DNA from: Planctomycetia bacterium
GTDB taxonomy: Bacteria; Planctomycetota; Phycisphaerae; UBA1845; Fen-1342
Length of the DNA: 64,000 nucleotides
NCBI GenBank assembly: GCA_015709575.1
Contig: CP054190.1
Location: 744,001 to 808,000 of the forward strand
Reading direction: 5' to 3'
The notes under the pieces are model-generated. The model ran no database searches. It had not been told where the DNA came from and saw only the letters and a list, made by a program, of their open reading frames with translations. Shown piece by piece: positions 20,287-28,369 of this stretch. The translations under genes were made by a program, and so were the position numbers. The first letter of the stretch is position 1, and each line of letters starts with the position of its first letter.

Positions 20287-20641
20287 GTTTCCGAGATCGA
20301 GTTGATGTGCGCAGGGGGTGTATCGGTTGGGGGGCGGTGCGCGCCGGGTTCGAGGCGCGGGTCAGAAAAAGCGCCGCGCCACACCCGGTCAGTTTTCCGG
20401 GAGCGGCGCGGCGCATGGCGTCCGGTCTTTGTGCCGGGCGTAGTTTTATTCGAACGGTTGATGCGGCGAACCGGTAGTGCTGGGCTTCGCTGCGCTCAGC
20501 GCCAGCCTACTGCGCTGCGACCCAGCCTACGGGTAGCTGCTACGGGTAACCGCACTGAGCATGAAGCGCCTCGGTTACGCTGCTGAGCCGCGCGTCAGGC
20601 GCTGCGCGAGAGCAGTGGCACAGAGGACGCCGCGCAGCTCG
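20287..20641. other. Intergenic region after tRNA-Val
   Basis: About 355 bases between the tRNA and the stop of the minus-strand LolA-fold gene. Its main content is the strong terminator hairpin at 20366-20414. The remainder (20415-20641) has CAGCCTAC-type short repeats and no convincing gene. Confidence 0.5.
20366..20414 (-). terminator. Intrinsic terminator of the LolA-fold gene
   Basis: On the minus strand GCGCCGCGCC (20414-20405) pairs perfectly with GGCGCGGCGC (20380-20371), and an inner CCCGG/CCGGG stem shortens the loop to eight bases. Five T residues follow (20370-20366). It lies about 230 bases after the stop codon. Confidence 0.8.
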
Positions 20642-21490
20642 TTACTTGGGCAGCCCGGGCAGCTTGATTCCGGGCTTTTCTTCCTTCTTCGGTTCGTCCT
20701 TCTTCGGCTCTTCCTTCTTGGGCTCTTCCTTCTTGGGTTCATCGGCCTTGGGCTCACTGCTGGCCGAAGCGCCGCCGCCTGCGCCGCCGGTGAGGTCCAT
20801 GACCTCGACGCCGGACGGGGCGGTGAAGACAAAGCGGTCCGCCGGGATGCTGGCGTCGAGCTTCACATCGGTCATCGTGGCGGTCATCGTCTCCTTACCG
20901 GAGGCATCGAGCATCACAGTCTTGTGGCCGATGGTGGTGTCCTTGGCGTACCACATCTTGAGCTTGGCGGGACCGGCCGGCTGCGGGCTCTTGGGGGTGG
21001 CCTCAATGACCCAACAGTCATGGCCATCGACCTTGTCATTGCCGACCAGCGCGAGGTTGTAGTCCTTTTCCATCTGGTCCCAGGCCTCTTTGCCGAACAT
21101 CTTCTGCGAGTTGTCGGCCTTCTGCTTCATGGCGCTCTTCTGGCCCATGGCTTCGGAGTAGATGTAGGTGAACTGCCCGTCGGTGACCATCAGCGTCTTG
21201 GAGTCCTGCGGCGCCTGATCACCCATGGCCATCTTCTGGCGGCTCTCCATCCGCGAGAAGATCTTGCCGTCCTTGCGCATCCACTCGTAGGTGCCCTCGG
21301 AGTCCATCTTCATCTTCATGCCGCCGGCGTCGGTCTCCATCTTCGAGGTCATCTTGAAGGAGAGCGAGGTGATCTTCTCGGCCTTGTCGACGACGGCCTT
21401 CTTGACCGTCTCGATCGTGTCGGCGAGGGCCGCGCCCGACATCCCCGCGACCAGCAAACCGGCGAACGCCCACGCCTTGATCCGTGTCAT
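20642..21490 (-). CDS. Exported LolA-fold (outer-membrane lipoprotein carrier-like) protein
   Basis: 282 residues with a signal peptide (MTRIKAWAFAGLLVAGMSGAALA) and a GGGAG ribosome site upstream. The mature part has the LolA/DUF2092-like pattern: repeated strands with KITSLSFKMTSKME, FSRMES, LMVTDGQFTYIYSE, CWVIEATPK, KMWYAKDTTIGHKTVM, and a terminal VFTAPSGVEV. It probably binds a lipid or hydrophobic ligand in the periplasm; a carrier of lipoproteins is possible but unproven. The last 40 residues are a tandem Lys-Lys-Glu-Glu-Pro tail, encoded by 15-bp repeats, ending in KLPGLPK. Single gene with its own terminator. Confidence 0.75.
   Translation of the reverse strand: MTRIKAWAFAGLLVAGMSGAALADTIETVKKAVVDKAEKITSLSFKMTSKMETDAGGMKMKMDSEGTYEWMRKDGKIFSRMESRQKMAMGDQAPQDSKTLMVTDGQFTYIYSEAMGQKSAMKQKADNSQKMFGKEAWDQMEKDYNLALVGNDKVDGHDCWVIEATPKSPQPAGPAKLKMWYAKDTTIGHKTVMLDASGKETMTATMTDVKLDASIPADRFVFTAPSGVEVMDLTGGAGGGASASSEPKADEPKKEEPKKEEPKKDEPKKEEKPGIKLPGLPK
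20683..20742 (-). repeat. In-frame 15-bp tandem repeat coding KKEEP units
   Basis: Four near-identical 15-bp units (20683, 20698, 20713, 20728) encode the charged Lys/Glu/Pro tail of the LolA-fold protein. The length is in frame, so copy-number change would keep the protein intact. Confidence 0.85.
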
Positions 21491-21590
21491 CTGAGATTGC
21501 TCCCGGCGAAGAACCGGCGCTGGTCGCGGGATGCCGTGCGATGCGGGCGCGCGCGGCCCGCAATCACCGCCCGGTCATCCCCGACAGGCC

Positions 21591-21606
21591 GGAATTCGCG
21601 AATTCC
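21591..21606. promoter_or_regulatory. Perfect 16-bp palindrome upstream of the LolA-fold gene
   Basis: GGAATTCGCGAATTCC equals its reverse complement. It lies in the 177-base spacer between the mnmE-like stop and the LolA-fold start, about 100 bases upstream of that start. A dimeric repressor site is one reading. Confidence 0.4.
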
Positions 21607-21667
21607 ACATTGTCCGCGTAATTTCGCCGCGCTTCAAGCCCCCGAACGGGCCGGCGGCGACCGGTGA

Positions 21668-22870
21668 TCAGAGGTGCGTCTGGCGGGGGGCGAGCCAATC
21701 CATTGCAGCGGCATGGATCGCGACGGGTGATGGGGCGGCGCGCAACCCGGCCAGGCATGCCGCATCGCGCTCTGATACAGCACACGGGCTGGCAGGCGGC
21801 CCTGACCAGCCGCCGCTCGACAGCGCCGCGGCGAGCAGCGCCGGCAGGCCGGTTGCATTGCTCGCCGATACCGGGATCACGGGTACATGCGGCCCGAGCG
21901 GTCGCGAATCCACCCAGCGCGCGGCGAGCACCGCGGCGCCCGGCAGGTCGCATTTGTTGGCGGCGACGACGAGCGGGAGATCGCCGCGGCCGACGACCAG
22001 CGCACGCGCCGAAGTCGCCGCCGAATCGCCAAGCGAGGCGTCGATCACGAGCACGGCGACGTCGCACTCGGCCACGACGCGCTGCGTGTGCTCGATGCCC
22101 GCCCGTTCTAGCGGGTCCGCGGTGGTGCGCAGGCCGGCGGTGTCCACCAGCACCAGTGGCAGGCCGTCGTATTCCGCGCCGAACTCCACGAAGTCACGGG
22201 TGGTGCCGGGGCGATCTGACACGATGCTGACCGGGGAGTCGCCAAGCGCATTGATCAGCGTGCTCTTGCCCGCGTTGGGTGCGCCGATCATCGCGATGCG
22301 GCGCGGATGCGTGAACCGGCGCAGGATCGCGGCGCCGTCGGCGCAAATCGCGGCGATTCGATCGGCGGCGTCGGGCGAATCGGGACGGGCGATCAGATTG
22401 TGCAGGAGCGTGCGCAGGCGCTCGCCATTCTGTAGCAGCCAGCGCGCTCCGGCGGTCGTGCGGACGGCCGGCAGCGCTGCGAGTGTGTCGGCCTCAACCG
22501 CGTCACGCACGTCCCACAACTCGGCTGCGTGCACCGCAGCCTCCACAAAGCCGGCTGCGACCAGCATGCGCTCGACCTGCTCGACCACAGCGGGGCTGCC
22601 ATGCAGGTGCAGCCGGAAGCCGACGGCGTCGCGCGACACGAGAATGTCGTCGATCGGTGCGCCGCTGTCGTCCAGGAGCGCACATCGTCGGATTTCGCCG
22701 GATTCCGGCAGGCGGATCGGCCGGCCGGCGGGGCTGCGCAGGTGCTGCGCGGCGAGTTCCGCTACGCCCGGGCCGGTGATACGGAGGATGGCGATGGCGG
22801 CCGGTCCGACGGCGGTGAGCCGCGAGCAGCGGTTCGTCGGAGCCTGGGCTTGGTCCGGTTCGCGGGTCAC
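21668..22870 (-). CDS. Divergent MnmE/TrmE-type GTPase
   Basis: 400 residues from a GTG at 22870 that overlaps the coaX stop by four bases (GTGA). The N-terminal segment LTAVGPAAIAILRITGPGVAEL matches the MnmE tetrahydrofolate-binding domain, and FRLHLHGSPAVVEQV matches its second block. The G domain is complete: GAPNAGKS at 197-204, RPGTTRDF, DTAGLR, NKCD and SASNATGL. Two hallmarks are missing: the conserved central GEFTxRAFxNGKxDL region is unrecognisable, and the C-terminal CxGK cysteine is absent because the protein stops at DWLAPRQTHL. It may be a specialised paralog rather than the tRNA U34 modification enzyme. Confidence 0.8.
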   Translation of the reverse strand: MTREPDQAQAPTNRCSRLTAVGPAAIAILRITGPGVAELAAQHLRSPAGRPIRLPESGEIRRCALLDDSGAPIDDILVSRDAVGFRLHLHGSPAVVEQVERMLVAAGFVEAAVHAAELWDVRDAVEADTLAALPAVRTTAGARWLLQNGERLRTLLHNLIARPDSPDAADRIAAICADGAAILRRFTHPRRIAMIGAPNAGKSTLINALGDSPVSIVSDRPGTTRDFVEFGAEYDGLPLVLVDTAGLRTTADPLERAGIEHTQRVVAECDVAVLVIDASLGDSAATSARALVVGRGDLPLVVAANKCDLPGAAVLAARWVDSRPLGPHVPVIPVSASNATGLPALLAAALSSGGWSGPPASPCAVSERDAACLAGLRAAPSPVAIHAAAMDWLAPRQTHL

Positions 22871-23646
22871 GGGATGCCGGCGGCGCGACGGTAGGCCAGC
22901 GCGATGCCGCGCAGGCAGAGATCGGGTACGACGGCGTCGATGAAGTTTGCGTGCGGGTGGATCAGGGCGGCGTTTCCGCCGGTGACGACCAGCGGAGGCC
23001 AGCTTCGCAACTCGGTTGCGAAACGCTCGACGATCTCGCGCAATGCGCCGGCCGCGCCATAGACGACGCCGGCCAGCATTGCCTCGGGGGTGCTGCGTCC
23101 GCAGGCGGAATTTGGCGCGGCGGCCTGCACGGCCGGCAGGCGGTCGGTGTGATCGTGCAGCGCGTCGAGCGACATCTGAAAGCCGGGCAGAATCGCTCCG
23201 CCCATGAACCGTCCTTCGGCGGAAACGCAATCGACGGTGATGGCCGTTCCGAACGAGGCGATTGCACACGCGCCCTGCACCTGCTCGAAGGCTGCGGCAG
23301 CGCAGCAGACGCGATCGGGGCCGACCGTCTCGGGATCGGTGTCGATGGGCATCGGCAGCGGAACGTCGTCGCCGACCAGCAACACGTCGTCGGCGAAGGC
23401 TTCGTCGGCGGCGCTGCGGATGCGCGCGAGCGCGGGGGTGTTGACGCTGCCGATGACGACGGCGCGGGAGCGCGCAGCGCGCAGCTCATCCCAGGCGGCG
23501 TGCAATTGTTCGGTCCACTCGGCTTCGTTCTCAACGGCGGCGCGGCGCGCCGGACCGAGCGCACCGGGAGTCCAGGCCGCCATCGCGACGCGCGTGTTGC
23601 CGACGTCGATGACCAGCAGGCCATCCACAGGCGGGAGTTTTGTCAT
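22867..23646 (-). CDS. coaX: Type III pantothenate kinase
   Basis: Phosphorylates pantothenate, the first step of coenzyme A synthesis. 259 residues from the ATG at 23646, which overlaps the obg stop codon (ATGA). It has IDVGNTR at the start (phosphate 1 motif), GPDRVCCAAAAFE, the conserved GTAITVDCVSAEGRFMGGAI block, and VVTGGNAAL near the end. It sits in a tightly coupled operon obg-coaX-mnmE-like with four-base overlaps on both sides. The later CoA steps, coaC and coaB, lie 20 kb away in this window. Confidence 0.95.
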   Translation of the reverse strand: MTKLPPVDGLLVIDVGNTRVAMAAWTPGALGPARRAAVENEAEWTEQLHAAWDELRAARSRAVVIGSVNTPALARIRSAADEAFADDVLLVGDDVPLPMPIDTDPETVGPDRVCCAAAAFEQVQGACAIASFGTAITVDCVSAEGRFMGGAILPGFQMSLDALHDHTDRLPAVQAAAPNSACGRSTPEAMLAGVVYGAAGALREIVERFATELRSWPPLVVTGGNAALIHPHANFIDAVVPDLCLRGIALAYRRAAGIP

Positions 23647-24893
23647 GATTTCTCCGGGGGTGGGTCGGCGCCGACCGGCGGATCGTCGAGGGGGTCGCAC
23701 CCGCCCCACGGGTCGAGCGCGGACGCGCGACCGCCGGCGGGGCCGGAGCCCGGCGGATTCGGAGACGCGCGCTCGTCGTCCCGCGGGTCGTGGCCCGATT
23801 CCTCTCCGTCGTGCGGCTCGTCATCGTCGAAGACCCCGAGCAGCTCCAGTGGACCGGCGGCGGCGAGCACGCGCGCCTCGCGCTCCTCGTCAGCCCGGAT
23901 CTCGGCGATGAGCGTCCACAACTGCTCGCTCAACTCGCGCAGGCCGGCGCCGGTGACGCCGGAGATGCGCAGCACGGGCCGGCCGATCTGCGCAGCGAGC
24001 GCATCGGCGGCGGCGTCGGCGTCGGTGAGATCGAGCTTGTTGCCGACGATGACTTCGCGCTTGGCTGCCAGCGCGGAGGAATACTTTTCCAGCTCGCGGC
24101 GGATGATCGCGTAGGCCTCGACCGGCGTCGGGCTGCCCTCGGGCGGGCAGAGGTCGATCAAGTGGACGATCAGGCGGGTGCGCTCAATGTGGCGCAGGAA
24201 TATGTCACCGAGACCGGCGCCTTCGTGCGCACCCTCGATCAGGCCGGGCAGATCGGCGATGACCAGGCGGCGGAATCCGGGCAGTTCGAGAATGCCGAGT
24301 TGCGGCTCCTTGGTGGTGAAGGGGTATGGGGCGATTCTTGGCCGGGCGTGCGTGACGCGCGAGAGCAGGGTGCTCTTTCCCGCGTTGGGGAGGCCGACCA
24401 ATCCGACGTCGGCGATAAGCTTCAGCTCAAGCCGCAGGATGCGGGCGCGTCCCATTCGGCCGGGCTGGGCCTCGCGGGGCGCTTGGTTTACAGATGTCGC
24501 AAAGTGTGAATTGCCCTTGCCGCCACGGCCGCCGGCCGCGACGCGAACCGTCTGTCCGTCCTCGACCATGTCCTTGAGAAGCTGCCCGGTCTGGTCATCG
24601 AAGACCAGCGTACCGACGGGGACATTGACGATGCGATCCTGCCCGCGTCGTCCGTGGCGGTTGGCGCCGCTTCCAGGGCGGCCGTCTTCGGCGTACCAAT
24701 GGTGGCGGCCGGCGAGGTCGAGCAGGGTATCGAGGCCGGCCTGGGCGCGCAGCCAGACCGAGCCGCCATGACCGCCGTCACCGCCGTCCGGCCCGCCCTT
24801 GGGGACATACTTTTCGCGGCGAAAGCTGACGCAGCCGTCGCCTCCGCGTCCACCGCGGACGTGAATGACGACTTCGTCGACGAACAGGCGCAT
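23643..24893 (-). CDS. obg: GTPase Obg (CgtA)
   Basis: Ribosome-associated GTPase for 50S assembly and stress control. The start at 24893 gives MRLFVDEVVIHV, matching the family; an in-frame ATG at 24911 is the alternative. The glycine-rich Obg fold is clear (RGGRGGDGCVSFRREKYVPK, GGDGGHGGSVW). The G domain has GLPNAGKSTLLS, the switch segment ending PFTTKEPQLG, DLPGLIEGAHEGAGLG and NKLD. A 60-residue Asp/Pro/Gly-rich tail follows, in place of an OCT domain. First gene of the coupled operon with coaX. A TTGACA on the minus strand at 24946-24941 with a weak TGCAGT 17 bases on could be its promoter. Confidence 0.95.
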   Translation of the reverse strand: MRLFVDEVVIHVRGGRGGDGCVSFRREKYVPKGGPDGGDGGHGGSVWLRAQAGLDTLLDLAGRHHWYAEDGRPGSGANRHGRRGQDRIVNVPVGTLVFDDQTGQLLKDMVEDGQTVRVAAGGRGGKGNSHFATSVNQAPREAQPGRMGRARILRLELKLIADVGLVGLPNAGKSTLLSRVTHARPRIAPYPFTTKEPQLGILELPGFRRLVIADLPGLIEGAHEGAGLGDIFLRHIERTRLIVHLIDLCPPEGSPTPVEAYAIIRRELEKYSSALAAKREVIVGNKLDLTDADAAADALAAQIGRPVLRISGVTGAGLRELSEQLWTLIAEIRADEEREARVLAAAGPLELLGVFDDDEPHDGEESGHDPRDDERASPNPPGSGPAGGRASALDPWGGCDPLDDPPVGADPPPEKS

Positions 24894-24984
24894 GGCTCCG
24901 GTGCGGCTCATGCCTGCACTGCACTGCGCGGGGAGGGGTGTGTCAAGGCGGGCGGTTTCCGGGCGCCGGCCCGGCGGCGGGCGT

Positions 24985-25012
24985 TTGACACCTCCGACGG
25001 GCGGGTTAAAAT
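24985..25012 (+). promoter_or_regulatory. Sigma-70-type promoter of tRNA-Asp
   Basis: TTGACA (24985-24990), 16-base spacer, TAAAAT (25007-25012), five of six matches at -10. The predicted start at about 25019 is 40 bases before the tRNA. Confidence 0.75.
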
Positions 25013-25058
25013 GCCCCATCTCGGCCGGGAGCTGACCGCAAGGCGGCTCCCGAAGTCC

Positions 25059-25133
25059 GGGGCCGTAGCTCAATTGGTTCAGAGCGCCGCCCTGTCACGG
25101 CGGAGGTTGCGGGTTCGAGCCCCGTCGGCCTCG
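25059..25133 (+). tRNA. tRNA-Asp (GTC)
   Basis: A complete cloverleaf: acceptor GGGGCCG/CGGCCTC with one G-U pair, D-arm GCTC/GAGC, anticodon stem CCGCC/GGCGG around CTGTCAC (anticodon GTC), T-arm GCGGG-TTCGAGC-CCCGT, discriminator G. The 3' CCA is not encoded. Confidence 0.95.
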
Positions 25134-25285
25134 ATACTTCCCCCTTGGTCATCCTCGCGTGCGGTTCGCCGGCGATTTGCCGGCGCACCGCTCAATGACT
25201 TCGGCCCACGGTCGCACCGCCTCGGCCGGGCGCGCGGCCGATGGGCTTTTCCACACGATGCTCGCAATTGTTCGGAGCAGCGGCC

Positions 25286-26785
25286 ATGCCTGATACAGTC
25301 CGCCCGGAGTTGATCCCTACCGGCGAGGCGACCGCGATCCTGCCGGTCGCGGGTGGGCGCCTTTCGCCCGTAACCGTCATCGGCACGCCGGCCATTCGAG
25401 AGTCGTTCGACGCCCAGACGCTGCAACAGGCGCTCAATTCGCGAAGCGGGCCGGGTGTCACACAGGTGGTGCTGAACCCCGATGCGCACGTGGGCTTTGG
25501 AGCGCCGATCGGGTGCGTGATGGCGTCGCCGTCGCACATCTACCCGGGTCCGGTGGGGGTGGACATCAAGTGCTCGATGAGCCTGCTGCAGTTCGACCTG
25601 CCAGGCGATGCGCTGCACGGGCGATCCGCGCGCCGCGCGCTGATCGAGGCGATCGGCAAGCGCGTGCCGACCGGTGCGGGGCGCGGTCAGCGGCATGCGC
25701 CGCTGGCTCGACGGGTGGATGCGGCGCTCGGCAAGCAGGCGGTGACGTATGGGGCGACCCCGGCGGTGTGTGAGGCGCTGGGGATTCCGCCGGAATGGGC
25801 GGCCCGCTGCGAGGATAGTGCGCACACCGGGCACGATGACACGCATGACTCACTCTGGGCGCGGCTCGACCTGCTTCTGCGCGGCGCGGAGTTGGGCAAC
25901 TTCGCCGAGAAGGCCGGCCAACTGGGGTCGTACGGGGGCGGAAATCACTTCGGTGAGTGCGAGATCGTGCGGATTGGTGAGTCGCAGCGAGCGCGCGCGA
26001 CGGCGGAGGCGTTCGGCCTGCGGGACGGCTGCGCGGCGTTCCTGTCGCATTGCGGCTCGCGGGGATTGGGGCACACGCTGGCGTCGCGGCAGTTCAAGCG
26101 GTTGCAGGCGATGTTCGAGCGCTGGGGGACACGCTATCCGGGGAATGACCGCGAGCTTTGCTATGCGCCGCTGGGGACGCCGGAAGCGAATGCGTACCTG
26201 GATGACATGGCGCTGGGTGCGAACTTCGCGACGATCAACCACCTGCTGATCAATGCGCTGGTGCTGGAGGCGTTCAACGAGGTGATCCCCGGGGTTCGCG
26301 GCGAACTGGTGTACTTCATCAGCCATAACATCGCGCGACGCGAGATCGTTGAAAATCGCCCGGCGTGGGTGATGCGCAAGGGCGCGACGCGCGCCTTTCC
26401 GGCGGGGCACGCGGCGCTGGCGGGCACGCCGTTCGAGGCGGTCGGGCACCCGATCCTGTTGCCGGGGAATCCGCAGAGCGGGTCGGCGGTGATGGTCGCG
26501 GATGCGGGCGCAGCGCTAAGCTGCTACAGCGTGAACCACGGCGCGGGGCGGGCCATGGGGCGCCGGCACGCGATGCGCACTTTGGACCAGGAACAGATCG
26601 ATGCGGCTCTGGAGCGATGCGACATCCTGACGAACTGTCGGCAGTATCCGCGGGATGAAGCGCCGGCGGCGTACAAGGATTTTGAAGAGGTGCTGCGCTC
26701 GGTGAAGCTGGCGGGGCTGGCGAGCGAGGTGGCGCGGCTCGAAGCGCGGTTTGTGATCAAGGACGCCAGCGCGGCAGATGACTGA
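25286..26785 (+). CDS. rtcB: RtcB family protein (RNA-splicing ligase-like)
   Basis: 499 residues; the ATG at 25286 has GGAG eight bases upstream. RtcB joins 2',3'-cyclic phosphate or 3'-phosphate RNA ends to 5'-OH ends using GTP and Mn2+. Seen here: NPDAHVGFGAPIG, the metal-binding cysteine C96 in GVDIKCSM (usually DVGCGM), GGGNHF, SHCGSRGLGH, YFISHNIARRE, and NHGAGRAMGRRHA with the guanylylated-histidine region. Deviations are MRKGATRAFP, where most family members have HRKGAT, and GNPQSGSAVM for the PGSMGT block. It is therefore a divergent subgroup whose ligase activity is likely but not certain. It lies 150 bases after tRNA-Asp. Confidence 0.85.
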   Translation: MPDTVRPELIPTGEATAILPVAGGRLSPVTVIGTPAIRESFDAQTLQQALNSRSGPGVTQVVLNPDAHVGFGAPIGCVMASPSHIYPGPVGVDIKCSMSLLQFDLPGDALHGRSARRALIEAIGKRVPTGAGRGQRHAPLARRVDAALGKQAVTYGATPAVCEALGIPPEWAARCEDSAHTGHDDTHDSLWARLDLLLRGAELGNFAEKAGQLGSYGGGNHFGECEIVRIGESQRARATAEAFGLRDGCAAFLSHCGSRGLGHTLASRQFKRLQAMFERWGTRYPGNDRELCYAPLGTPEANAYLDDMALGANFATINHLLINALVLEAFNEVIPGVRGELVYFISHNIARREIVENRPAWVMRKGATRAFPAGHAALAGTPFEAVGHPILLPGNPQSGSAVMVADAGAALSCYSVNHGAGRAMGRRHAMRTLDQEQIDAALERCDILTNCRQYPRDEAPAAYKDFEEVLRSVKLAGLASEVARLEARFVIKDASAADD

Positions 26786-26858
26786 GGCGCGGGCGGTGAC
26801 ATTCGGCGCGGCCACGGGGCAGCGGGCACAAGATATCACAGCGATGGCGCAAGCGCAA

Positions 26859-26893
26859 CCGGGACGGGCCGCGTTGGTCGCGGTCCGCCCCGG
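26859..26893. terminator. Strong hairpin between convergent rtcB-like and flagellin genes
   Basis: CCGGGACGG-g-CCGCG (26859-26873) pairs with CGCGG-t-CCGCCCCGG (26879-26893): fourteen pairs with one internal mismatch and a 5-base loop. There is no T-tract on either strand. Its position between two convergent stops suggests a shared terminator. Confidence 0.5.
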
Positions 26894-26941
26894 TGCGGGT
26901 CGATTCGAGGAGGCTGTCGGCGGTGGAAGCCGCCGGCGGGT

Positions 26942-28369
26942 TTATCCGAGCAGCGCCAGCACGTTCTGCGGCGACGTGTTGGCCAGCCGCAGCACGTTGG
27001 TGGCCGACTGCACGAGGATCTGCGACCGCGTGAGGTCGGAGGTCTGCTGCGCGAAGTCGGTGTCGCGGATGGCGCTCTCCGCGGCGGTGGTATTTTCAAG
27101 CGTGACGTTCAGGGCGTTGGCGGTCGTTTCCAGCGTGTTCTTCTGGAAGGCGCCGAGGCGGCCGCGGAGCGTCGAGATCTGATCCTGTGCGGCGCGGACG
27201 ATGTCCTGCGCGGCCTGGTAGTTGCCGGAGCTGAGCTGGTTGGCCTGACCGCTGGCGAGCGAGGAGAGGTAGCCGACGGTCGAGTTGCCGAGGTTTCCGG
27301 AGGAGATCGACGCGACGCCGATGTTCTCGAGTCCGGCCAGCGTCACGCGCGGCGCGATCTGGAAGTTTGCGCCGCCGCCGAGAATTTGGAAGGTCTCGCT
27401 GGACGAAGAGCCGGCCAGGGTGCCAAAGGCGGCAGAGAGATCGAGGTCGATGCTCAGGTTCGCGTTTCGCGCGCTGGCCCGCAGACCGTCGGTGGTCGCG
27501 ACCGTGCCGTTGATGGTGACGGTGGCGTCGCGGCCGTAGTCCTTGTTCGAGCCGGAGTCGCCGCCGGTGACGGCGAAGGTGCCGTCCAGCGCGCGAACCG
27601 AGACGAACTGGGACGATCCGTACTTGCTGCTGTTGAAGACCAGAGACGTGCCGGCGGCCGAGGCGGTGACGCCGGTGACGTTGGTGGTCTGGTTGATGGC
27701 GAAGGCGACGGCGGAGATCGCCGCGTTGGCGGCGAAGCTGACGGTGTCGGTGCCAAGCGCGCCCTGGATTTCGAGGGTCACTCCGGCGGTGCCGACCGTC
27801 GCTCCGCTGTAGTTGAGCTGCGCGAGCTGGGCCGAGCCGGTGACTTCGACGACAACGCTGCGGAAGGCGTCGTTGGGCACCTTGGCGGCATAGACCTGCA
27901 CACCCGCCAGCGACGTGTTGTTGACGCCGGAGAGGTTGTAGCCGAGGTCGCCGGAGAGCAGCTTGCGGCCCTGGAACTCGGTGGAGTTGGCGATGCGGTT
28001 GATCGAGCTGAGGATGGCGTCGATCTGCAACTGATTCGCGGCCCGCTCGTCGGTGCTGATGCCCGACTCATTGGCGCTGCGATCCACGAGGTCTTCGAGG
28101 TCGGTGAGCAGCCGGTTCACCTCGACGAGGCCGGCTTCGGCGACGGAGACGACGTTGATCGCGCGGGCGATGTTGCCAATCGCCGACTTGATCGCGACGC
28201 CCTCCGACCGGAGCTTCTCGGATGCGATCAGGCCGGCGGGGTCGTCCTTGCCGGTGTTGATGCGCAAGCCGGTGCTCAGGCGCTCCAGCGACACGTTCAG
28301 CTGCTCATTCTGCTGGGTCAGAATGCGCCGCCCGATCAGGGATGGGATGTTGGTGTTGATGCGACTCAT
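26942..28369 (-). CDS. fliC: Flagellin
   Basis: 475 residues. The ATG at 28369 has GGAGG ten bases upstream; the frame extends further without similarity. The conserved D0/D1 N-terminus INTNIPSLIGRRILTQQNEQ, LERLSTGLRINTGKDDPAGL and the C-terminal AAESAIRDTDFAQQTSDLT, QSATNVLRLANTSPQNVLALLG are textbook flagellin ends. The variable centre (about 180-340) is Ser/Thr/Gly/Ala-rich. It is exported through the flagellar type III apparatus and forms the filament. No other flagellar genes are adjacent. A sigma-28-like promoter with a G9 tract in its spacer precedes it. Confidence 0.95.
   Translation of the reverse strand: MSRINTNIPSLIGRRILTQQNEQLNVSLERLSTGLRINTGKDDPAGLIASEKLRSEGVAIKSAIGNIARAINVVSVAEAGLVEVNRLLTDLEDLVDRSANESGISTDERAANQLQIDAILSSINRIANSTEFQGRKLLSGDLGYNLSGVNNTSLAGVQVYAAKVPNDAFRSVVVEVTGSAQLAQLNYSGATVGTAGVTLEIQGALGTDTVSFAANAAISAVAFAINQTTNVTGVTASAAGTSLVFNSSKYGSSQFVSVRALDGTFAVTGGDSGSNKDYGRDATVTINGTVATTDGLRASARNANLSIDLDLSAAFGTLAGSSSSETFQILGGGANFQIAPRVTLAGLENIGVASISSGNLGNSTVGYLSSLASGQANQLSSGNYQAAQDIVRAAQDQISTLRGRLGAFQKNTLETTANALNVTLENTTAAESAIRDTDFAQQTSDLTRSQILVQSATNVLRLANTSPQNVLALLG

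Noticed and set aside
21531..22943. A 470-residue plus-strand frame opposite the mnmE-like gene
   Set aside because: Ser/Arg/Ala-rich translation; the minus strand carries all five G motifs.
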